This document shows positions 50,632 through 60,518 of a stretch of 64,000 bases of DNA, piece by piece. The stretch covers positions 434,001-498,000 of the forward strand of contig NZ_LBCQ02000001.1 in NCBI RefSeq assembly GCF_001014615.2, given 5' to 3'. Within the stretch, counting starts at the first letter, position 1; each line of letters begins with the position of its first letter. The translations under genes and the position numbers were made by a program. Source of the DNA: Aquamicrobium sp. LC103. Lineage in GTDB: Bacteria; Pseudomonadota; Alphaproteobacteria; Rhizobiales; Rhizobiaceae. The notes under the pieces were generated by a model. It had not been told where the DNA came from and ran no database searches. It saw only the letters and a list, made by a program, of their open reading frames with translations.

Positions 50632-51801
50632 CTACTCGGCCGCTATGCGGGCCCGGCTCGTCTCCAGCCATTCGCGGCTCTGCATCTCGGTGAGCCGCGA
50701 CGCGGTGCGCTCGAATTCGAAGGCTTCGGTGCCGATCCTGCCGGCATAGAGCTTTTCGGGCGCGGCCTCGGCGCTCATCACAAGGTGGATGTGGTTGTCG
50801 TAGAACGTGTCGATCAGCAGGATGAAGCGCTTCGCCTCGTTGCGTTTCTCGGCGCCAAGCACCGGCACGCGGTCGATGAAGACGGTGTCGAAACGTGCGG
50901 CGACCGCGAGATAGTCGCGCGCGGCAAGCGGGCGCTCGCACAGATCGGAGAAGCCGAAGCGGGCGGCGCGGCCGTTGGCGAGCGGCACCGCCACGCTGCG
51001 TCCCTTGACGGTGAGCGTCATGGGATGCGCCTCGTGGCCGGAGGTTGCCACCGCCCAGGCCTCGTCCATCAGCCGGTCCGCCTCGGATCCGAGCGGCGTG
51101 ATGTAGACGGGCAGCCGGTTCAGCTTCTCGCGGCGATAATCCGTATCGCCGTCGAGGCTCATGATCGATGCATGGTTTTCGAGGATGGCGATGAACGGCT
51201 CGAACAGGCCCCGGTTGAGCCCATCGCGATAGAGATCGCGCGGCATGACATTGGAGGTTGCGACCAGCACCACGCCCTGATCGAAGAGACCGGAGAAGAG
51301 CCGTGACAGCACCATGGCGTCGGCGATGTCGGTGACCGTGAATTCATCGAAGCAGAGCACCCAGGCTTCCTCGGCGAGGGCCTTCGCCACCGGCGGGATC
51401 GGGTCCGTTTCGCGCGTCTTTCCATCCTTCAGCGCCTGGCGGTGCTTCTGGATACGGTCGTGCACGTCGGCCATGAAGTCGTTGAAATGCGCGCGCCGCT
51501 TGCGCCGCACCGGAACCAGCTCGAAGAACATGTCCATGAGCATGGTCTTGCCGCGCCCGACGTCGCCGTGGACGTAGAGGCCCTTGACGAGCTCGCGCCT
51601 CGGCCGGCGCCTGGCGAAAAGCCAGCCGAGCGAGCTCGACTTGGCCTCCAGCCGTTTCGTGGCGATCTCGGCGATCAGGCGGTCGAGCGCGTCGGCGACC
51701 GCAAGTTGCGACGCATCGCTCGCGATCTGCGCCGTCGCGACGAGATTCTCGTATTTCTGGCGCACCGAACGGAACGTCGACAGGCCGTCATGCGGGGACA
51801 T
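50632..51801 (-). CDS. zapE: Cell division protein ZapE (AFG1-like ATPase)
   Basis: 389 residues. GLYVHGDVGRGKTMLMDMFFELVP is Walker A, WVLCFDEFTVTDIADAMVLSRLF Walker B, and VLVATSNVMPRDLYRDGLNR the sensor region. It is an AFG1-family ATPase tied to the Z ring and late division. Upstream neighbour of mdh in many rhizobia. Confidence 0.95.
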   Translation of the reverse strand: MSPHDGLSTFRSVRQKYENLVATAQIASDASQLAVADALDRLIAEIATKRLEAKSSSLGWLFARRRPRRELVKGLYVHGDVGRGKTMLMDMFFELVPVRRKRRAHFNDFMADVHDRIQKHRQALKDGKTRETDPIPPVAKALAEEAWVLCFDEFTVTDIADAMVLSRLFSGLFDQGVVLVATSNVMPRDLYRDGLNRGLFEPFIAILENHASIMSLDGDTDYRREKLNRLPVYITPLGSEADRLMDEAWAVATSGHEAHPMTLTVKGRSVAVPLANGRAARFGFSDLCERPLAARDYLAVAARFDTVFIDRVPVLGAEKRNEAKRFILLIDTFYDNHIHLVMSAEAAPEKLYAGRIGTEAFEFERTASRLTEMQSREWLETSRARIAAE

Positions 51802-51838
51802 AGAGCGACCCTGTCATACCGTTCGGCTTGGTAAACGA

Positions 51839-52387
51839 TCAGCGGGTGAGCGAGATGGACTGGCCGCCGCTGGTCTGTCCCTCGAAGCGCTCGCCGCCGG
51901 AGGAATAGAGCTGGGCGAGACTGTTGCCGCTCTCGTCATAAAGGGAGAGCTGCTTGCCGGAAACGTTCCACGACTTCACCCCGTCGAGCGGAGCGGGGCA
52001 CCGCAGCGGGCCGGCGCGGAAACCCTGGCCGAACTTCGTCTGCGGCGTGGCGATGCGGCAGCTCTGGCCGGCCACCGACGCGTTCCAGACACCGGCGACG
52101 CCGCCGGCGGTAACGTCGGGCGCACTCTGTTCCAGCGCCGCCATCTGCTGCGTGTCCTGAGGGGTGCTTTCCGCTCCGGGCGCGGCGGGGAATTGCGACG
52201 GATTCATGGTTCCGGGCTGAGCGGGAGGCGGCAACTGGCTTGCAGTCACCGAACCGGCCGGGGCGGGACTCAGCGGGGCCGGAGCGGGCTGCCGCGTGTC
52301 CACCTGCGAGAACCGGTCGCTCTGGCACCCTGCCAAGACAATCGAAATGAAAGTCGCGGCGAGGACGCCACTTTTGCTCAGACCCAT
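51839..52387 (-). CDS. Inh/Omp19-type lipoprotein
   Basis: 182 residues from ATG 52387 (GGAGG five bases upstream). MGLSKSGVLAATFISIVLAGC is a lipoprotein signal with Cys21, then a Pro/Ala/Gln-rich linker to about residue 85. The C-terminal domain (AGVWNASVAGQSCRIATPQTKFGQGFRAGPLRCP..LSLYDESGNSLAQLYSSGGERFEGQTSGGQSISLTR) matches the AprI/Inh metalloprotease-inhibitor fold, as in Brucella Omp19. A protective role at the outer membrane is inferred. Confidence 0.9.
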   Translation of the reverse strand: MGLSKSGVLAATFISIVLAGCQSDRFSQVDTRQPAPAPLSPAPAGSVTASQLPPPAQPGTMNPSQFPAAPGAESTPQDTQQMAALEQSAPDVTAGGVAGVWNASVAGQSCRIATPQTKFGQGFRAGPLRCPAPLDGVKSWNVSGKQLSLYDESGNSLAQLYSSGGERFEGQTSGGQSISLTR

Positions 52388-52491
52388 CGTCACCTCCGTC
52401 GGGACGACGTCGAGCGCCCCGGTGGTTTTGTTGCATTTCCATCGCCAGAATAGTGGCGATCTTGGGGAATTCCAACATAACATGGTTAAAT

Positions 52492-52499
52492 TACGGTTT
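52492..52499 (-). promoter_or_regulatory. CtrA half-site in the lipoprotein/MBL divergent region
   Basis: TTAACCAT on the minus strand, 105 bases before the lipoprotein gene start. No partner TTAA at the right spacing, so only a half-site. Confidence 0.3.
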
Positions 52500-52661
52500 C
52501 CGAAGCTTCCGAATTCAATCTTCGGGTCCGCTATCCGCACCGGTAGCCAGCCAGCGGGCGCGCCGACGCGGCATTCGCGAAGCGTTTGCTTGAAGCCTGC
52601 GTCATCATCACTATGTTGCAGCCGCTGACAGGCGCAACCGCGCGAAAACGATCGGTCCCGA

Positions 52662-53702
52662 ATGATCTGGCGAAGGAAATCCGGCAACCGCTACTATCAG
52701 GGCCCTGTCGGCGATCATTTCGACGGCAACGTCTTCTTCAATCCCGGTGGCCGGGCACCGCGCGGGCTTGCGGATTTCCTGCGCTGGCAGTTCGGCGGGG
52801 GCAGGGTGCCCTGGCCCGCGACCTGGCCGAGCCCGTTTCCGCAGGCAAAGCCCGACGCGCGCGTGGAGGGAAAAGGGCTTCGGGTCACGATGATCGGCCA
52901 TGCGACGCTCCTCATTCAGCTGGCGGGCGTGAACATCCTCACCGATCCGGTCTGGTCGCAGCGCGCCTCTCCCTTCGCCTTCGCGGGCCCGAAGCGCGTG
53001 AACGCGCCGGGCGTCGCCTTCGAGGATCTGCCGAGGATCGACCTCGTTCTGGTCACCCACAACCACTACGACCATCTCGACGTGGCGACTCTCGCCCGGC
53101 TGGCGCGCGATCACGATCCGCTGATCGTTACCGCTCTCGGCAACGACGCGATCATCGCGAGAGCCGTGCCCGGCGCGCGCATGGAGGCGCTCGACTGGGG
53201 GCAGGCCCTGGAGGCGGACGGCATCACGATCCATGCCGAGCCGACGCATCACTGGTCGGCGCGCGGGGTGGGGGACCGCCGCATGGCGCTGTGGGCCTCC
53301 TTCGCGCTCGTCACGCCCGCGGGCAGCATCTATCATGTCGGCGACACCGGCTTTCACGAGGGCATCAACTACCGCAAGGCGGCCGAAAAGCATGGCGGCT
53401 TCCGCCTCGCGCTCCTGCCGGTCGGCGCCTATGAGCCGCGATGGTTCATGGAGGCGCAGCACCAGAACCCGGAGGAGGCGGTGGAGGGCATGTTGCTGGC
53501 AAGGGCGGCTTTCGCCGCCGGGCATCATTGGGGCACCTTCCATCTCACCAACGAGCCGATAGACGAGCCGCGCGAGAAGCTTTTCGAGGCGCTGGATGCC
53601 CGGGGGATAGCGCGTGAACGCTTCCGCCCGCTGCAGCCGGGCGAGTCGTGGGACGTGCCGGAAACCACTGGAAACGAAGCTTGCGCGGCAACTTCCGATT
53701 GA
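52662..53702 (+). CDS. MBL-fold metallohydrolase, NAPE-PLD/UlaG-like
   Basis: 346 residues. VTMIGHATLLIQLAGVNILTDPVWSQRASPF and VTHNHYDHLD (HxHxDH-type zinc site as HNHYDH), THHWSARG, and YHVGDTGFHEG with the bridging Asp mark the beta-lactamase fold of the N-acylphosphatidylethanolamine phospholipase D type. Substrate unknown. No signal peptide. An alternative antisense open frame covers this gene but has no family features. Confidence 0.92.
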   Translation: MIWRRKSGNRYYQGPVGDHFDGNVFFNPGGRAPRGLADFLRWQFGGGRVPWPATWPSPFPQAKPDARVEGKGLRVTMIGHATLLIQLAGVNILTDPVWSQRASPFAFAGPKRVNAPGVAFEDLPRIDLVLVTHNHYDHLDVATLARLARDHDPLIVTALGNDAIIARAVPGARMEALDWGQALEADGITIHAEPTHHWSARGVGDRRMALWASFALVTPAGSIYHVGDTGFHEGINYRKAAEKHGGFRLALLPVGAYEPRWFMEAQHQNPEEAVEGMLLARAAFAAGHHWGTFHLTNEPIDEPREKLFEALDARGIARERFRPLQPGESWDVPETTGNEACAATSD

Positions 53703-53769
53703 TGGCAGGGAACGGAGTGCCGCCGTGCGCATTTTCAGAGGTTGATCCATCAATCGAGGGAGGTCCTCC

Positions 53770-54288
53770 ATGCCGGCCACCAGCACCGCCAAGAGCCGCC
53801 GCAAGGCCCCGTTAACGACGCCCACCGGTCTCGGCGACAATGCGCGCCGCGACATCACCGGCGCGCTCAATGCGCTGCTCGCAGACGTCTTCGCGCTCTA
53901 TCTGAAGACCAAGAATTTCCACTGGCATGTCAGTGGTCCGCATTTCCGCGACTACCATCTGTTGCTCGACGAGCAGGCCGAGCAGATTTTCGCGATGGTC
54001 GACGTCCTGGCCGAAAGGGCCCGCAAGCTCGGGGGAACGACGATACGCTCGATCGGCCATGTCGCGCGGCTCCAGCGCATCGACGACAACGACGCCGATT
54101 TCGTATCGCCGCAGGACATGCTGAGCGAGCTGCGCGACGACAATGAAGCGCTGATCGCAAGCATGCGCGGCGCGCATGACGTCTGCGACGAGGAAAACGA
54201 CGTCGCGACCGCGAGCCTTCTGGAAAACTTCATCGACGAGGCCGAGCGTCGCGTCTGGTTCCTGTTCGAATCCACCCGCAAAGGCTGA
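53770..54288 (+). CDS. dps: Dps-like DNA starvation/ferritin protein
   Basis: 172 residues. The N-terminus is Lys/Arg-rich (TAKSRRKAPLTTPTG), as in DNA-binding Dps. LKTKNFHWHVSGPHFRDYHLLLDEQAEQIFAMVDVLAERARKLGG holds the inter-subunit ferroxidase His, Asp and Glu. It stores iron and protects DNA in stationary phase or oxidative stress. A terminator-like hairpin follows. Confidence 0.92.
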   Translation: MPATSTAKSRRKAPLTTPTGLGDNARRDITGALNALLADVFALYLKTKNFHWHVSGPHFRDYHLLLDEQAEQIFAMVDVLAERARKLGGTTIRSIGHVARLQRIDDNDADFVSPQDMLSELRDDNEALIASMRGAHDVCDEENDVATASLLENFIDEAERRVWFLFESTRKG

Positions 54289-54312
54289 GCCTGCCGAAAC
54301 GGCTTCGTGAAA

Positions 54313-54340
54313 GGTCCGTGGCCGTGGCGGCGGACCCTTC
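54313..54340 (+). terminator. Hairpin terminator after dps
   Basis: GGTCCG (54313-54318) pairs with CGGACC (54331-54336), with further pairing inside, then CTTCTCTCT. Moderate strength. Confidence 0.6.
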
Positions 54341-54380
54341 TCTCTGGTAATTCGCCGTCATTTCCGCCATATAGGCCGGA

Positions 54381-55262
54381 ATGAGCAGGACGACGCCTTT
54401 TGCACGAATGAACGGGGCCGGCAACGAGATCATCGTCGCCGACATGCGCGGTCGCGCGGACCGTGTTTCGCCGGCCGCGGCGATCGCGCTCAACGCCGAT
54501 CCGGCCACCAGGTTCGACCAGATCATGGCGATCCATGATCCCCGCACGCCGGGCACCGCCAATTATATCGAGATCCTGAACTCCGACGGATCGATGGCAC
54601 AGGCCTGCGGCAACGGCATGCGCTGCGTCGTGCAGACGCTTTCGGCGGAGAGCGGACAGTTGCGTTTCACCTTCGAAACGATCGCCGGCATCCTTAGCGC
54701 GCATGTTCACGAGAACGGGCTGATCTCGGTCGACCTCGGCACGCCACGCTTCGGCTGGCGGGACATTCCGCTGGCGGAGGAATTCCGCGACACCCGCGCG
54801 ATCGAGCTGCAGATCGGCCCGATCGACGACCCGGTGCTGCATTCGCCTTCAGTCGTGTCGATGGGCAACCCGCACGCGATCTTCTGGGTGGACCGCGACG
54901 TCTGGTCCTACGAGCTGGACCGTTTCGGGCCGCTTTTGGAAAATCATCCGATCTTTCCCGAACGCGCCAACATCACGATCGCGCAGGTGACCGCGCCCGA
55001 CGCCATGACCATCCGCACCTGGGAACGCGGCGCGGGCCTTACGCTTGCCTGCGGCTCGGCCGCCTGCGCGGCCGCGGTCAGCGGCGCGCGCACCGGGCGC
55101 ACCGGCCGCAAGGTCACGCTGACCGTGCCGGGAGGCGTGCTCGAGGTCGAGTGGCGCGAGGACGACCATGTCGTCCTGACCGGCCCGGCGGAATTCGAGT
55201 TCTCCGGCGCCTTCGATCCTGCCTCCGGCGCGTGGATGCGCGACGAGAAGGGGGCGGCGTGA
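54381..55262 (+). CDS. dapF: Diaminopimelate epimerase
   Basis: 293 residues. [29 protein letters not shown] (first catalytic Cys) and [18 protein letters not shown] (second catalytic Cys) define DapF. It makes meso-diaminopimelate for lysine and peptidoglycan. The TGA shares a base with the mtaB ATG (TGATG). Confidence 0.97.
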   Translation: MSRTTPFARMNGAGNEIIVADMRGRADRVSPAAAIALNADPATRFDQIMAIHDPRTPGTANYIEILNSDGSMAQACGNGMRCVVQTLSAESGQLRFTFETIAGILSAHVHENGLISVDLGTPRFGWRDIPLAEEFRDTRAIELQIGPIDDPVLHSPSVVSMGNPHAIFWVDRDVWSYELDRFGPLLENHPIFPERANITIAQVTAPDAMTIRTWERGAGLTLACGSAACAAAVSGARTGRTGRKVTLTVPGGVLEVEWREDDHVVLTGPAEFEFSGAFDPASGAWMRDEKGAA

Positions 55263-56545
55263 TGGGGGTGGACGTCGTCACCTTCGGCTGCCGTCTCAAT
55301 GCCTATGAATCCGAAGTCATCCGCCGCGAGGCGGAAAGCGCGGGCCTGTCGGGGCTGAAGGGCGGCGCGATCGTCGTCAACACCTGCGCGGTGACCGCCG
55401 AGGCGGTCCGGCAGGCGAAGCAGGCGATCCGCAAGGCGCGTCGCGAAAATCCCGAGGCCCGCATCATCGTCACCGGCTGCGCGGCGCAGACCGACCCGCA
55501 GGGTTTCGCCGGCATGGGCGAGGTCGATCTCGTGCTCGGCAACGAGGAGAAGCTGAAGGCCCACAACTACCGGGCGTTGCCCGATTTCGGCGTGAACGAC
55601 ATGGAGAAGGCGCGCGTCAACGACATCATGTCGGTGACGGAAACCGCCTCGCACATGGTCGACGCGATCGAGGGCAGGGCGCGCGCCTTCGTGCAGGTGC
55701 AGAACGGCTGCGACCATCGCTGCACCTTCTGCATCATTCCCTACGGACGCGGAAATTCGCGCTCGGTGCCGATGGGCGCGGTGGTCGAGCAGGTCAAGCG
55801 ACTGGTCGGCAACGGCTATGCGGAAGTGGTGCTGACCGGCGTCGACCTGACCAGCTACGGCGCCGACCTGCCCGGCGCGCCGAGGCTCGGCAGGCTGGTC
55901 TCCACCATTTTGCGCCAGGTTCCGGACCTTGCCCGGCTGCGCCCCTCCTCGATCGATTCCATCGAGGCCGACGCGGACCTGATGCAGGCGCTGGCGACCG
56001 AGGCGCGGCTGATGCCGCATCTGCACCTCTCGCTGCAGGCCGGCGACGACATGATCCTGAAGCGGATGAAGCGCCGTCATCTGCGCGACGATTCGATCCG
56101 CTTCTGCGAGGAGGTGCGCGCGGTCAGGCCCGACATCGTCTTCGGCGCCGACATCATCGCCGGCTTCCCGACCGAGACCGACGCGATGTTCGAGAATTCC
56201 CTGCGCATCGTCGAGGAATGCGGCCTGACCCATCTGCACGTCTTTCCGTTCAGCCCGCGCGAGGGCACGCCGGCGGCGCGCATGCCGCAGATTGCCCGCC
56301 GGGTCGTGAAGGAACGTGCGGCGCGCCTGCGCGGCGCGGGCGAGGCGGCATACCGGAGCCATCTCGCAGCGCTTTCGGGCACCAGCCAGCGCATATTGAT
56401 CGAGCGCGAAGGCATCGGCCGCACGGAAGGCTTCACGCTGGCCGCGATCGACACGGGCCGGCCGGGCGAGATCGTGGAGGCGCGCATCGCCGGCAATGAC
56501 GGAGAAAAGCTCGAAGCGGCGACGCTTGCCGTTCGGGCCGCCTGA
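55262..56545 (+). CDS. mtaB: tRNA t6A37 methylthiotransferase MtaB
   Basis: 427 residues from ATG 55262. The N-terminal UPF0004 domain has Cys in FGCRLNAYESE, NTCAVTAEA and TGCAAQTDP for one [4Fe-4S]; QNGCDHRCTFCIIPYGRGNSRS is the radical-SAM CxxxCxxC. A TRAM domain ends the protein. It adds methylthio to t6A37. Overlaps dapF by one base. Confidence 0.95.
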   Translation: MGVDVVTFGCRLNAYESEVIRREAESAGLSGLKGGAIVVNTCAVTAEAVRQAKQAIRKARRENPEARIIVTGCAAQTDPQGFAGMGEVDLVLGNEEKLKAHNYRALPDFGVNDMEKARVNDIMSVTETASHMVDAIEGRARAFVQVQNGCDHRCTFCIIPYGRGNSRSVPMGAVVEQVKRLVGNGYAEVVLTGVDLTSYGADLPGAPRLGRLVSTILRQVPDLARLRPSSIDSIEADADLMQALATEARLMPHLHLSLQAGDDMILKRMKRRHLRDDSIRFCEEVRAVRPDIVFGADIIAGFPTETDAMFENSLRIVEECGLTHLHVFPFSPREGTPAARMPQIARRVVKERAARLRGAGEAAYRSHLAALSGTSQRILIEREGIGRTEGFTLAAIDTGRPGEIVEARIAGNDGEKLEAATLAVRAA

Positions 56546-56555
56546 GAGACTTCGC

Positions 56556-58382
56556 ATGGCTTTGGGATTCATCAAGAAAATCTTCTCCTTCGGAAGGAAG
56601 GAGGTCGAGGAAGCTCCTGCCGAGCAGCCCGTTCAGCCGGTGGAGCAGCAGGCGGCGGAGGCCCCCGTCCAGTCCCCGGTGCCGGAATTCCTGCGCCATC
56701 CGGAAGAACCGGTGGAGAAGGCGGAGCCGACGCCGGTCGCAGGGACGCCGGATGAGCAGGCATCCTCGCCGCCCGAGGAGCCATCGCCGACGGAAGCACC
56801 CACGAGACCACAGATTCCGGAATTCCTGCGCCGTTCGGAAACGGAGGCCGAGCCGGCGGTGGACGCACCTTCGCCCGCACCGGTTTCCGAGGAACCGAAG
56901 CCCGCGCCGGCCGAGGAGCCCACAGCTCCGCCGGAAGCGCCCGTCGAACCGCCTGCTCCCGAGCCGGAGCCGGAACCGCCGGTGGAAATACCCGTCGAGG
57001 AGCCGCCCGCGCCGCAACCCGAGCCGGTACCGCCCATCGAACCAGTGAAGCCGGACGAGAAGCCGGTGGAGGTTCCGTCCGAACCGGCAGTTCCCGCCGA
57101 GGTGCCGACCGAACCAGAACCCGCGCCAGCACCGCGCCCGGTGCCGGAGGTGCCTATCGAGGTTCCCGAACCGGCGCACGAGGTTCCGGATGCGGAGCCG
57201 GTGAAGCCCGTCGAACCGCCGCTGGAAGTACCGACGCCGGCCGAGCCCGAAACGCCGCGGCCGGAACCGCAAACCCCTCCAAAAGCCGAAACTCTGCCGG
57301 AAGTGCTTCCGTCGGAGGTATCGTCGGCTCCCACGCAGCCCGCGCCGGAAGTCGTTCCGCCTCCTCCGGTCGCGGAAAAGCCAAATCCGGCCGCCAAGGT
57401 GACCGTTTCAAAGGCGGTGGAGCGCAAGGCGGAGCCGGAGCCCGCCGTATCGGCGCCGACGCCGCGGGTGCCGTGGTTCCAGCGCCTGCGCGAGGGCCTT
57501 TCGCGGTCGTCGCGCGAGCTTCGCGACAATATTTCCGGGGTCTTCACCAAGCGGAAGCTGGACGAGGACACGCTGCAGGACCTCGAGGACGTGCTGATCC
57601 GGGCCGATCTCGGCATGGAGACCGCGATCCGCATCACGGACTCGCTCGCTTCCGGCCGCTTCGGCCGCGACATTTCCGACACGGAGGTGCGCACGGTCAT
57701 GGCCGAGGAGGTCGAGAAGGTGCTGGCGCCCGTCGCATTGCCGCTGGAGCTCGACCTGTCGCATAAGCCGCATGTCGTTCTCGTCGTCGGCGTCAACGGC
57801 ACGGGCAAGACGACGACGATCGGCAAGCTTGCCGCCAAGCTCACCGAGGGCGGGCTTTCGGTGACGCTTGCCGCCGGCGACACGTTTCGCGCCGCGGCGA
57901 TCGAGCAGCTCAAGATCTGGGGCGAGCGAACCGGTTCGCCGGTGATCGCCTCGAAGCTCGGCGCCGATGCGGCGGGGCTCGCCTGGGATGCCTGGCAGAA
58001 GGCCAAGGAAGCGGGCTCCGACGTCCTCATCATCGACACGGCCGGACGCCTGCAGAACAAGGCCGAACTGATGGCCGAGCTGGAGAAGATCGTGCGCGTG
58101 CTCGGCAAGCACGATCCGGAGGCGCCGCACACCGTGCTCCAGACCGTCGACGCGACCACCGGTCAGAACGCGCTCAACCAGGTCGAGATATTCCGCAACG
58201 TCGCCGGCGTGAACGGTCTCGTCATGACCAAGCTCGACGGAACGGCGCGCGGCGGTATTTTGGTCGCAATCGCCGCCAAACATAAGCTGCCGGTCTATTT
58301 CATCGGCGTCGGCGAGCAGGTCGACGATCTCGAACCCTTTTCCGCAAGCGATTTCGCCAAGGCGATCGCGGGAGTTTCCTGA
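56556..58382 (+). CDS. ftsY: Signal recognition particle receptor FtsY with very long Pro/Glu-rich N-terminus
   Basis: 608 residues from ATG 56556. [15 protein letters not shown] is an amphipathic membrane-targeting helix. Residues about 18-285 are low-complexity, rich in Pro, Glu, Ala and Val, and contain the motif (V/I)PEFLR at 42-47 and 87-92. The NG GTPase domain fills about 300-608: [10 protein letters not shown] (G1, 412-421), [15 protein letters not shown] and [10 protein letters not shown]. The A domain is far longer than the roughly 200 residues of E. coli. Overlaps yciB by one base. Confidence 0.96.
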   Translation: MALGFIKKIFSFGRKEVEEAPAEQPVQPVEQQAAEAPVQSPVPEFLRHPEEPVEKAEPTPVAGTPDEQASSPPEEPSPTEAPTRPQIPEFLRRSETEAEPAVDAPSPAPVSEEPKPAPAEEPTAPPEAPVEPPAPEPEPEPPVEIPVEEPPAPQPEPVPPIEPVKPDEKPVEVPSEPAVPAEVPTEPEPAPAPRPVPEVPIEVPEPAHEVPDAEPVKPVEPPLEVPTPAEPETPRPEPQTPPKAETLPEVLPSEVSSAPTQPAPEVVPPPPVAEKPNPAAKVTVSKAVERKAEPEPAVSAPTPRVPWFQRLREGLSRSSRELRDNISGVFTKRKLDEDTLQDLEDVLIRADLGMETAIRITDSLASGRFGRDISDTEVRTVMAEEVEKVLAPVALPLELDLSHKPHVVLVVGVNGTGKTTTIGKLAAKLTEGGLSVTLAAGDTFRAAAIEQLKIWGERTGSPVIASKLGADAAGLAWDAWQKAKEAGSDVLIIDTAGRLQNKAELMAELEKIVRVLGKHDPEAPHTVLQTVDATTGQNALNQVEIFRNVAGVNGLVMTKLDGTARGGILVAIAAKHKLPVYFIGVGEQVDDLEPFSASDFAKAIAGVS

Positions 58383-59032
58383 TGAGCAATCGCATCCTCG
58401 AACGCGACCCTTCCGATCCGAAGAAGAAGGAGGAGATCAATCCCCTCCTCAAGCTCGCGCTCGAGCTCGGGCCGCTGCTCGTCTTCTTCTTCGCCAATTC
58501 GCGCGGCGAATGGCTGGTCGAGAAGTGGCCGGTGCTCGGCGAATTCGGCGGCCCGATCTTCGTTGCCACCGGGCTCTTCATGATCGCCACCGCGATCGCG
58601 CTGGCCGCATCATGGCTGCTCACCCGCACATTGCCGATGATGCCGCTCGTCTCCGGCGCGGTGGTCTTCGTCTTCGGCGCGCTGACGTTGTGGCTGCAGG
58701 ACGACGTCTTCATCAAGATGAAGCCGACGATCGTCAACACGCTGTTCGGCACGGTGCTTCTCGGCGGGCTCGTGTTCGGCAAGGCGCTGCTCGGCTATGT
58801 CTTCGATTCCGCCTTCAAGCTCGACGCCGAAGGCTGGCGCAAGTTGACCTTCCGCTGGGGCGTGTTCTTCATCTTCCTGGCCCTAGTCAACGAGGTCGTT
58901 TGGCGTAACTTCTCGACCGATGCCTGGGTCGCCTTCAAGGTCTGGGGCATCATGCCGATCACGCTCGTCTTCACCTTCAGTCAGATGCCGCTGATCATGC
59001 GCCATTCGCTGGAGGAGAAGAGCGCAAAATAA
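58382..59032 (+). CDS. yciB: Septation protein A / inner-membrane protein YciB (IspZ)
   Basis: 216 residues, with five to six membrane helices: [84 protein letters not shown] and the C-terminal pair. [36 protein letters not shown] is the signature segment. Linked to ftsY in many alphaproteobacteria and coupled by TGATG. Confidence 0.95.
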   Translation: MSNRILERDPSDPKKKEEINPLLKLALELGPLLVFFFANSRGEWLVEKWPVLGEFGGPIFVATGLFMIATAIALAASWLLTRTLPMMPLVSGAVVFVFGALTLWLQDDVFIKMKPTIVNTLFGTVLLGGLVFGKALLGYVFDSAFKLDAEGWRKLTFRWGVFFIFLALVNEVVWRNFSTDAWVAFKVWGIMPITLVFTFSQMPLIMRHSLEEKSAK

Positions 59033-59042
59033 GAGGGGAAGA

Positions 59043-59657
59043 ATGGAATTCATCACCACGCGCGAGGCGCTGCGCTCGCACTACAAGCAGCCGGGCGATG
59101 GCGCGGTGCGCAAGGAGCTTCGGCTGCTCGACGGCCACAGCCGCTCCTTCATCGCGCGCAGCCCCTTCGTGCTCATCGGCTCGTCCGATGGGGCGGGCAA
59201 CGCCGATGTGACGCCGAAAGGCGACAAGCCGGGTTTCGTGGCGGTGCTCGACGACAATACGCTCGCCATTCCCGACCGGCCCGGCAACAACCGGCTCGAC
59301 ACCTGGGAGAACATCATCGCAAATCCGGCCGTCGGCCTGCTCTTCCTCATACCGGGCATGAACGAGACGCTGCGCGTCAATGGCGACGCCCGGCTGACGG
59401 TGGACGAAGGCCTGCGCGCGAAGTTCGAGATCGACGGACGCCTGCCGCTCAGCGTCCTCGTCGTCACGGTGAAGGCCTGCTACATGCATTGCGCCAAGGC
59501 CTTCATGCGCTCGGAGCTGTGGAAGCCGGAGACCTGGCCCGACCGCTCGAAGCTGCCGACGCTCGGCGAGATCCTGCGCGACCAGCTCGCGCTTTCGGAA
59601 AGTGCCGCCCAGCTCGACGATTCGCTCGACAAGGCCTACCAGAGGTCGCTCTGGTAG
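59043..59657 (+). CDS. Pyridoxamine-5'-phosphate oxidase-like FMN-binding protein
   Basis: 204 residues. FIARSPFVLIGSSDGAGNADVTPKGDKPGFV and PDRPGNNRLDTWENIIANPAVGLLFLIPGMNETLRVNGDARL are the split-barrel FMN-binding segments of the MSMEG_1061 type. Cofactor (FMN or F420) and substrate are unknown. Ten bases after yciB, so probably read with it; convergent with sdhB. Confidence 0.88.
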   Translation: MEFITTREALRSHYKQPGDGAVRKELRLLDGHSRSFIARSPFVLIGSSDGAGNADVTPKGDKPGFVAVLDDNTLAIPDRPGNNRLDTWENIIANPAVGLLFLIPGMNETLRVNGDARLTVDEGLRAKFEIDGRLPLSVLVVTVKACYMHCAKAFMRSELWKPETWPDRSKLPTLGEILRDQLALSESAAQLDDSLDKAYQRSLW

Positions 59658-59665
59658 AACGCAAA

Positions 59666-59686
59666 GCGCCGGCACGAGGCCGGCGC
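59666..59686. terminator. Shared hairpin between the PNPOx-like gene and sdhB
   Basis: GCGCCGGC (59666-59673) pairs with GCCGGCGC (59679-59686), five-base loop. Only CTT follows on the plus strand and TTTG on the minus strand, so a modest bidirectional terminator. Confidence 0.65.
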
Positions 59687-59723
59687 CTTCCAATTCGGGT
59701 TCCCGCTTTTCGGGGATCATCCG

Positions 59724-60503
59724 CTATACGCGGCGTTCCACCATCATCTTCTTGATCTCGGCGATCGCCTTGGCGGGGTTCAGGCCCTTCGGGCAGGCCT
59801 GCGTGCAGTTCATGATGGTGTGGCAGCGATAGAGCCGGAACGGGTCTTCCAGATTGTCCAGCCGCTCGCCGGTGGCTTCGTCGCGGCTGTCGATCAGCCA
59901 GCGATAGGCCTGCAGGAGCACGGCGGGGCCGAGATAGCGCTCGCCGTTCCACCAGTAGCTCGGGCACGAGGTCTGGCAGCAGAAGCACAGGATGCACTCG
60001 TAGAGGCCGTCGAGCTTGGCGCGGTCCTCGTGGCTCTGCCGCCATTCCTTGGCCGGCTCCGGCGATACGGTCTGCAGCCAGGGCTGGATCGAGGACAGCT
60101 GCGCGTAGGGCACGGTGAGATCCGGAACCAGGTCCTTCACCACCGGCATATGCGGCAGCGGATAGACCTTGACCGCGCCGGAAATGTCGTCGGCACCCTT
60201 GGTGCAGGCGAGCGTGTTGGTGCCGTCGATGTTCATCGCGCAGGAGCCGCAGATGCCCTCGCGGCAGGACCGGCGCAGCGTCAGCGTCGGATCGACCTTG
60301 TTCTTGATCCACAGAAGGGCGTCGAGGACCATCGGCCCGCAATCGTCCATGTCGACATAGTAGGTGTCGACCCGCGGGTTCTCGTCGTCGTCCGGCGACC
60401 AGCGGTAGATCTTGTACTCGCGCAGATTGGTGGCGCCGTCCGGCTTCGGCCAGGTCTTGCCGGCATTGATGCGCGAGTTCTTGGGAAGGGTGAGTTCGAC
60501 CAT
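59724..60503 (-). CDS. sdhB: Succinate dehydrogenase iron-sulfur subunit
   Basis: 259 residues. [21 protein letters not shown] binds [2Fe-2S], [17 protein letters not shown] and [21 protein letters not shown] bind [4Fe-4S] and [3Fe-4S]. It carries electrons from SdhA to ubiquinone in complex II. Last gene of sdhCDAB, 15 bases after sdhA. Confidence 0.98.
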   Translation of the reverse strand: MVELTLPKNSRINAGKTWPKPDGATNLREYKIYRWSPDDDENPRVDTYYVDMDDCGPMVLDALLWIKNKVDPTLTLRRSCREGICGSCAMNIDGTNTLACTKGADDISGAVKVYPLPHMPVVKDLVPDLTVPYAQLSSIQPWLQTVSPEPAKEWRQSHEDRAKLDGLYECILCFCCQTSCPSYWWNGERYLGPAVLLQAYRWLIDSRDEATGERLDNLEDPFRLYRCHTIMNCTQACPKGLNPAKAIAEIKKMMVERRV

Positions 60504-60518
60504 GTTCGTCCCTTACGA

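Noticed and set aside
52611-53870. A minus-strand frame of about 420 codons
   Set aside because: Antisense to the MBL-fold gene, which has a full zinc-binding motif set.
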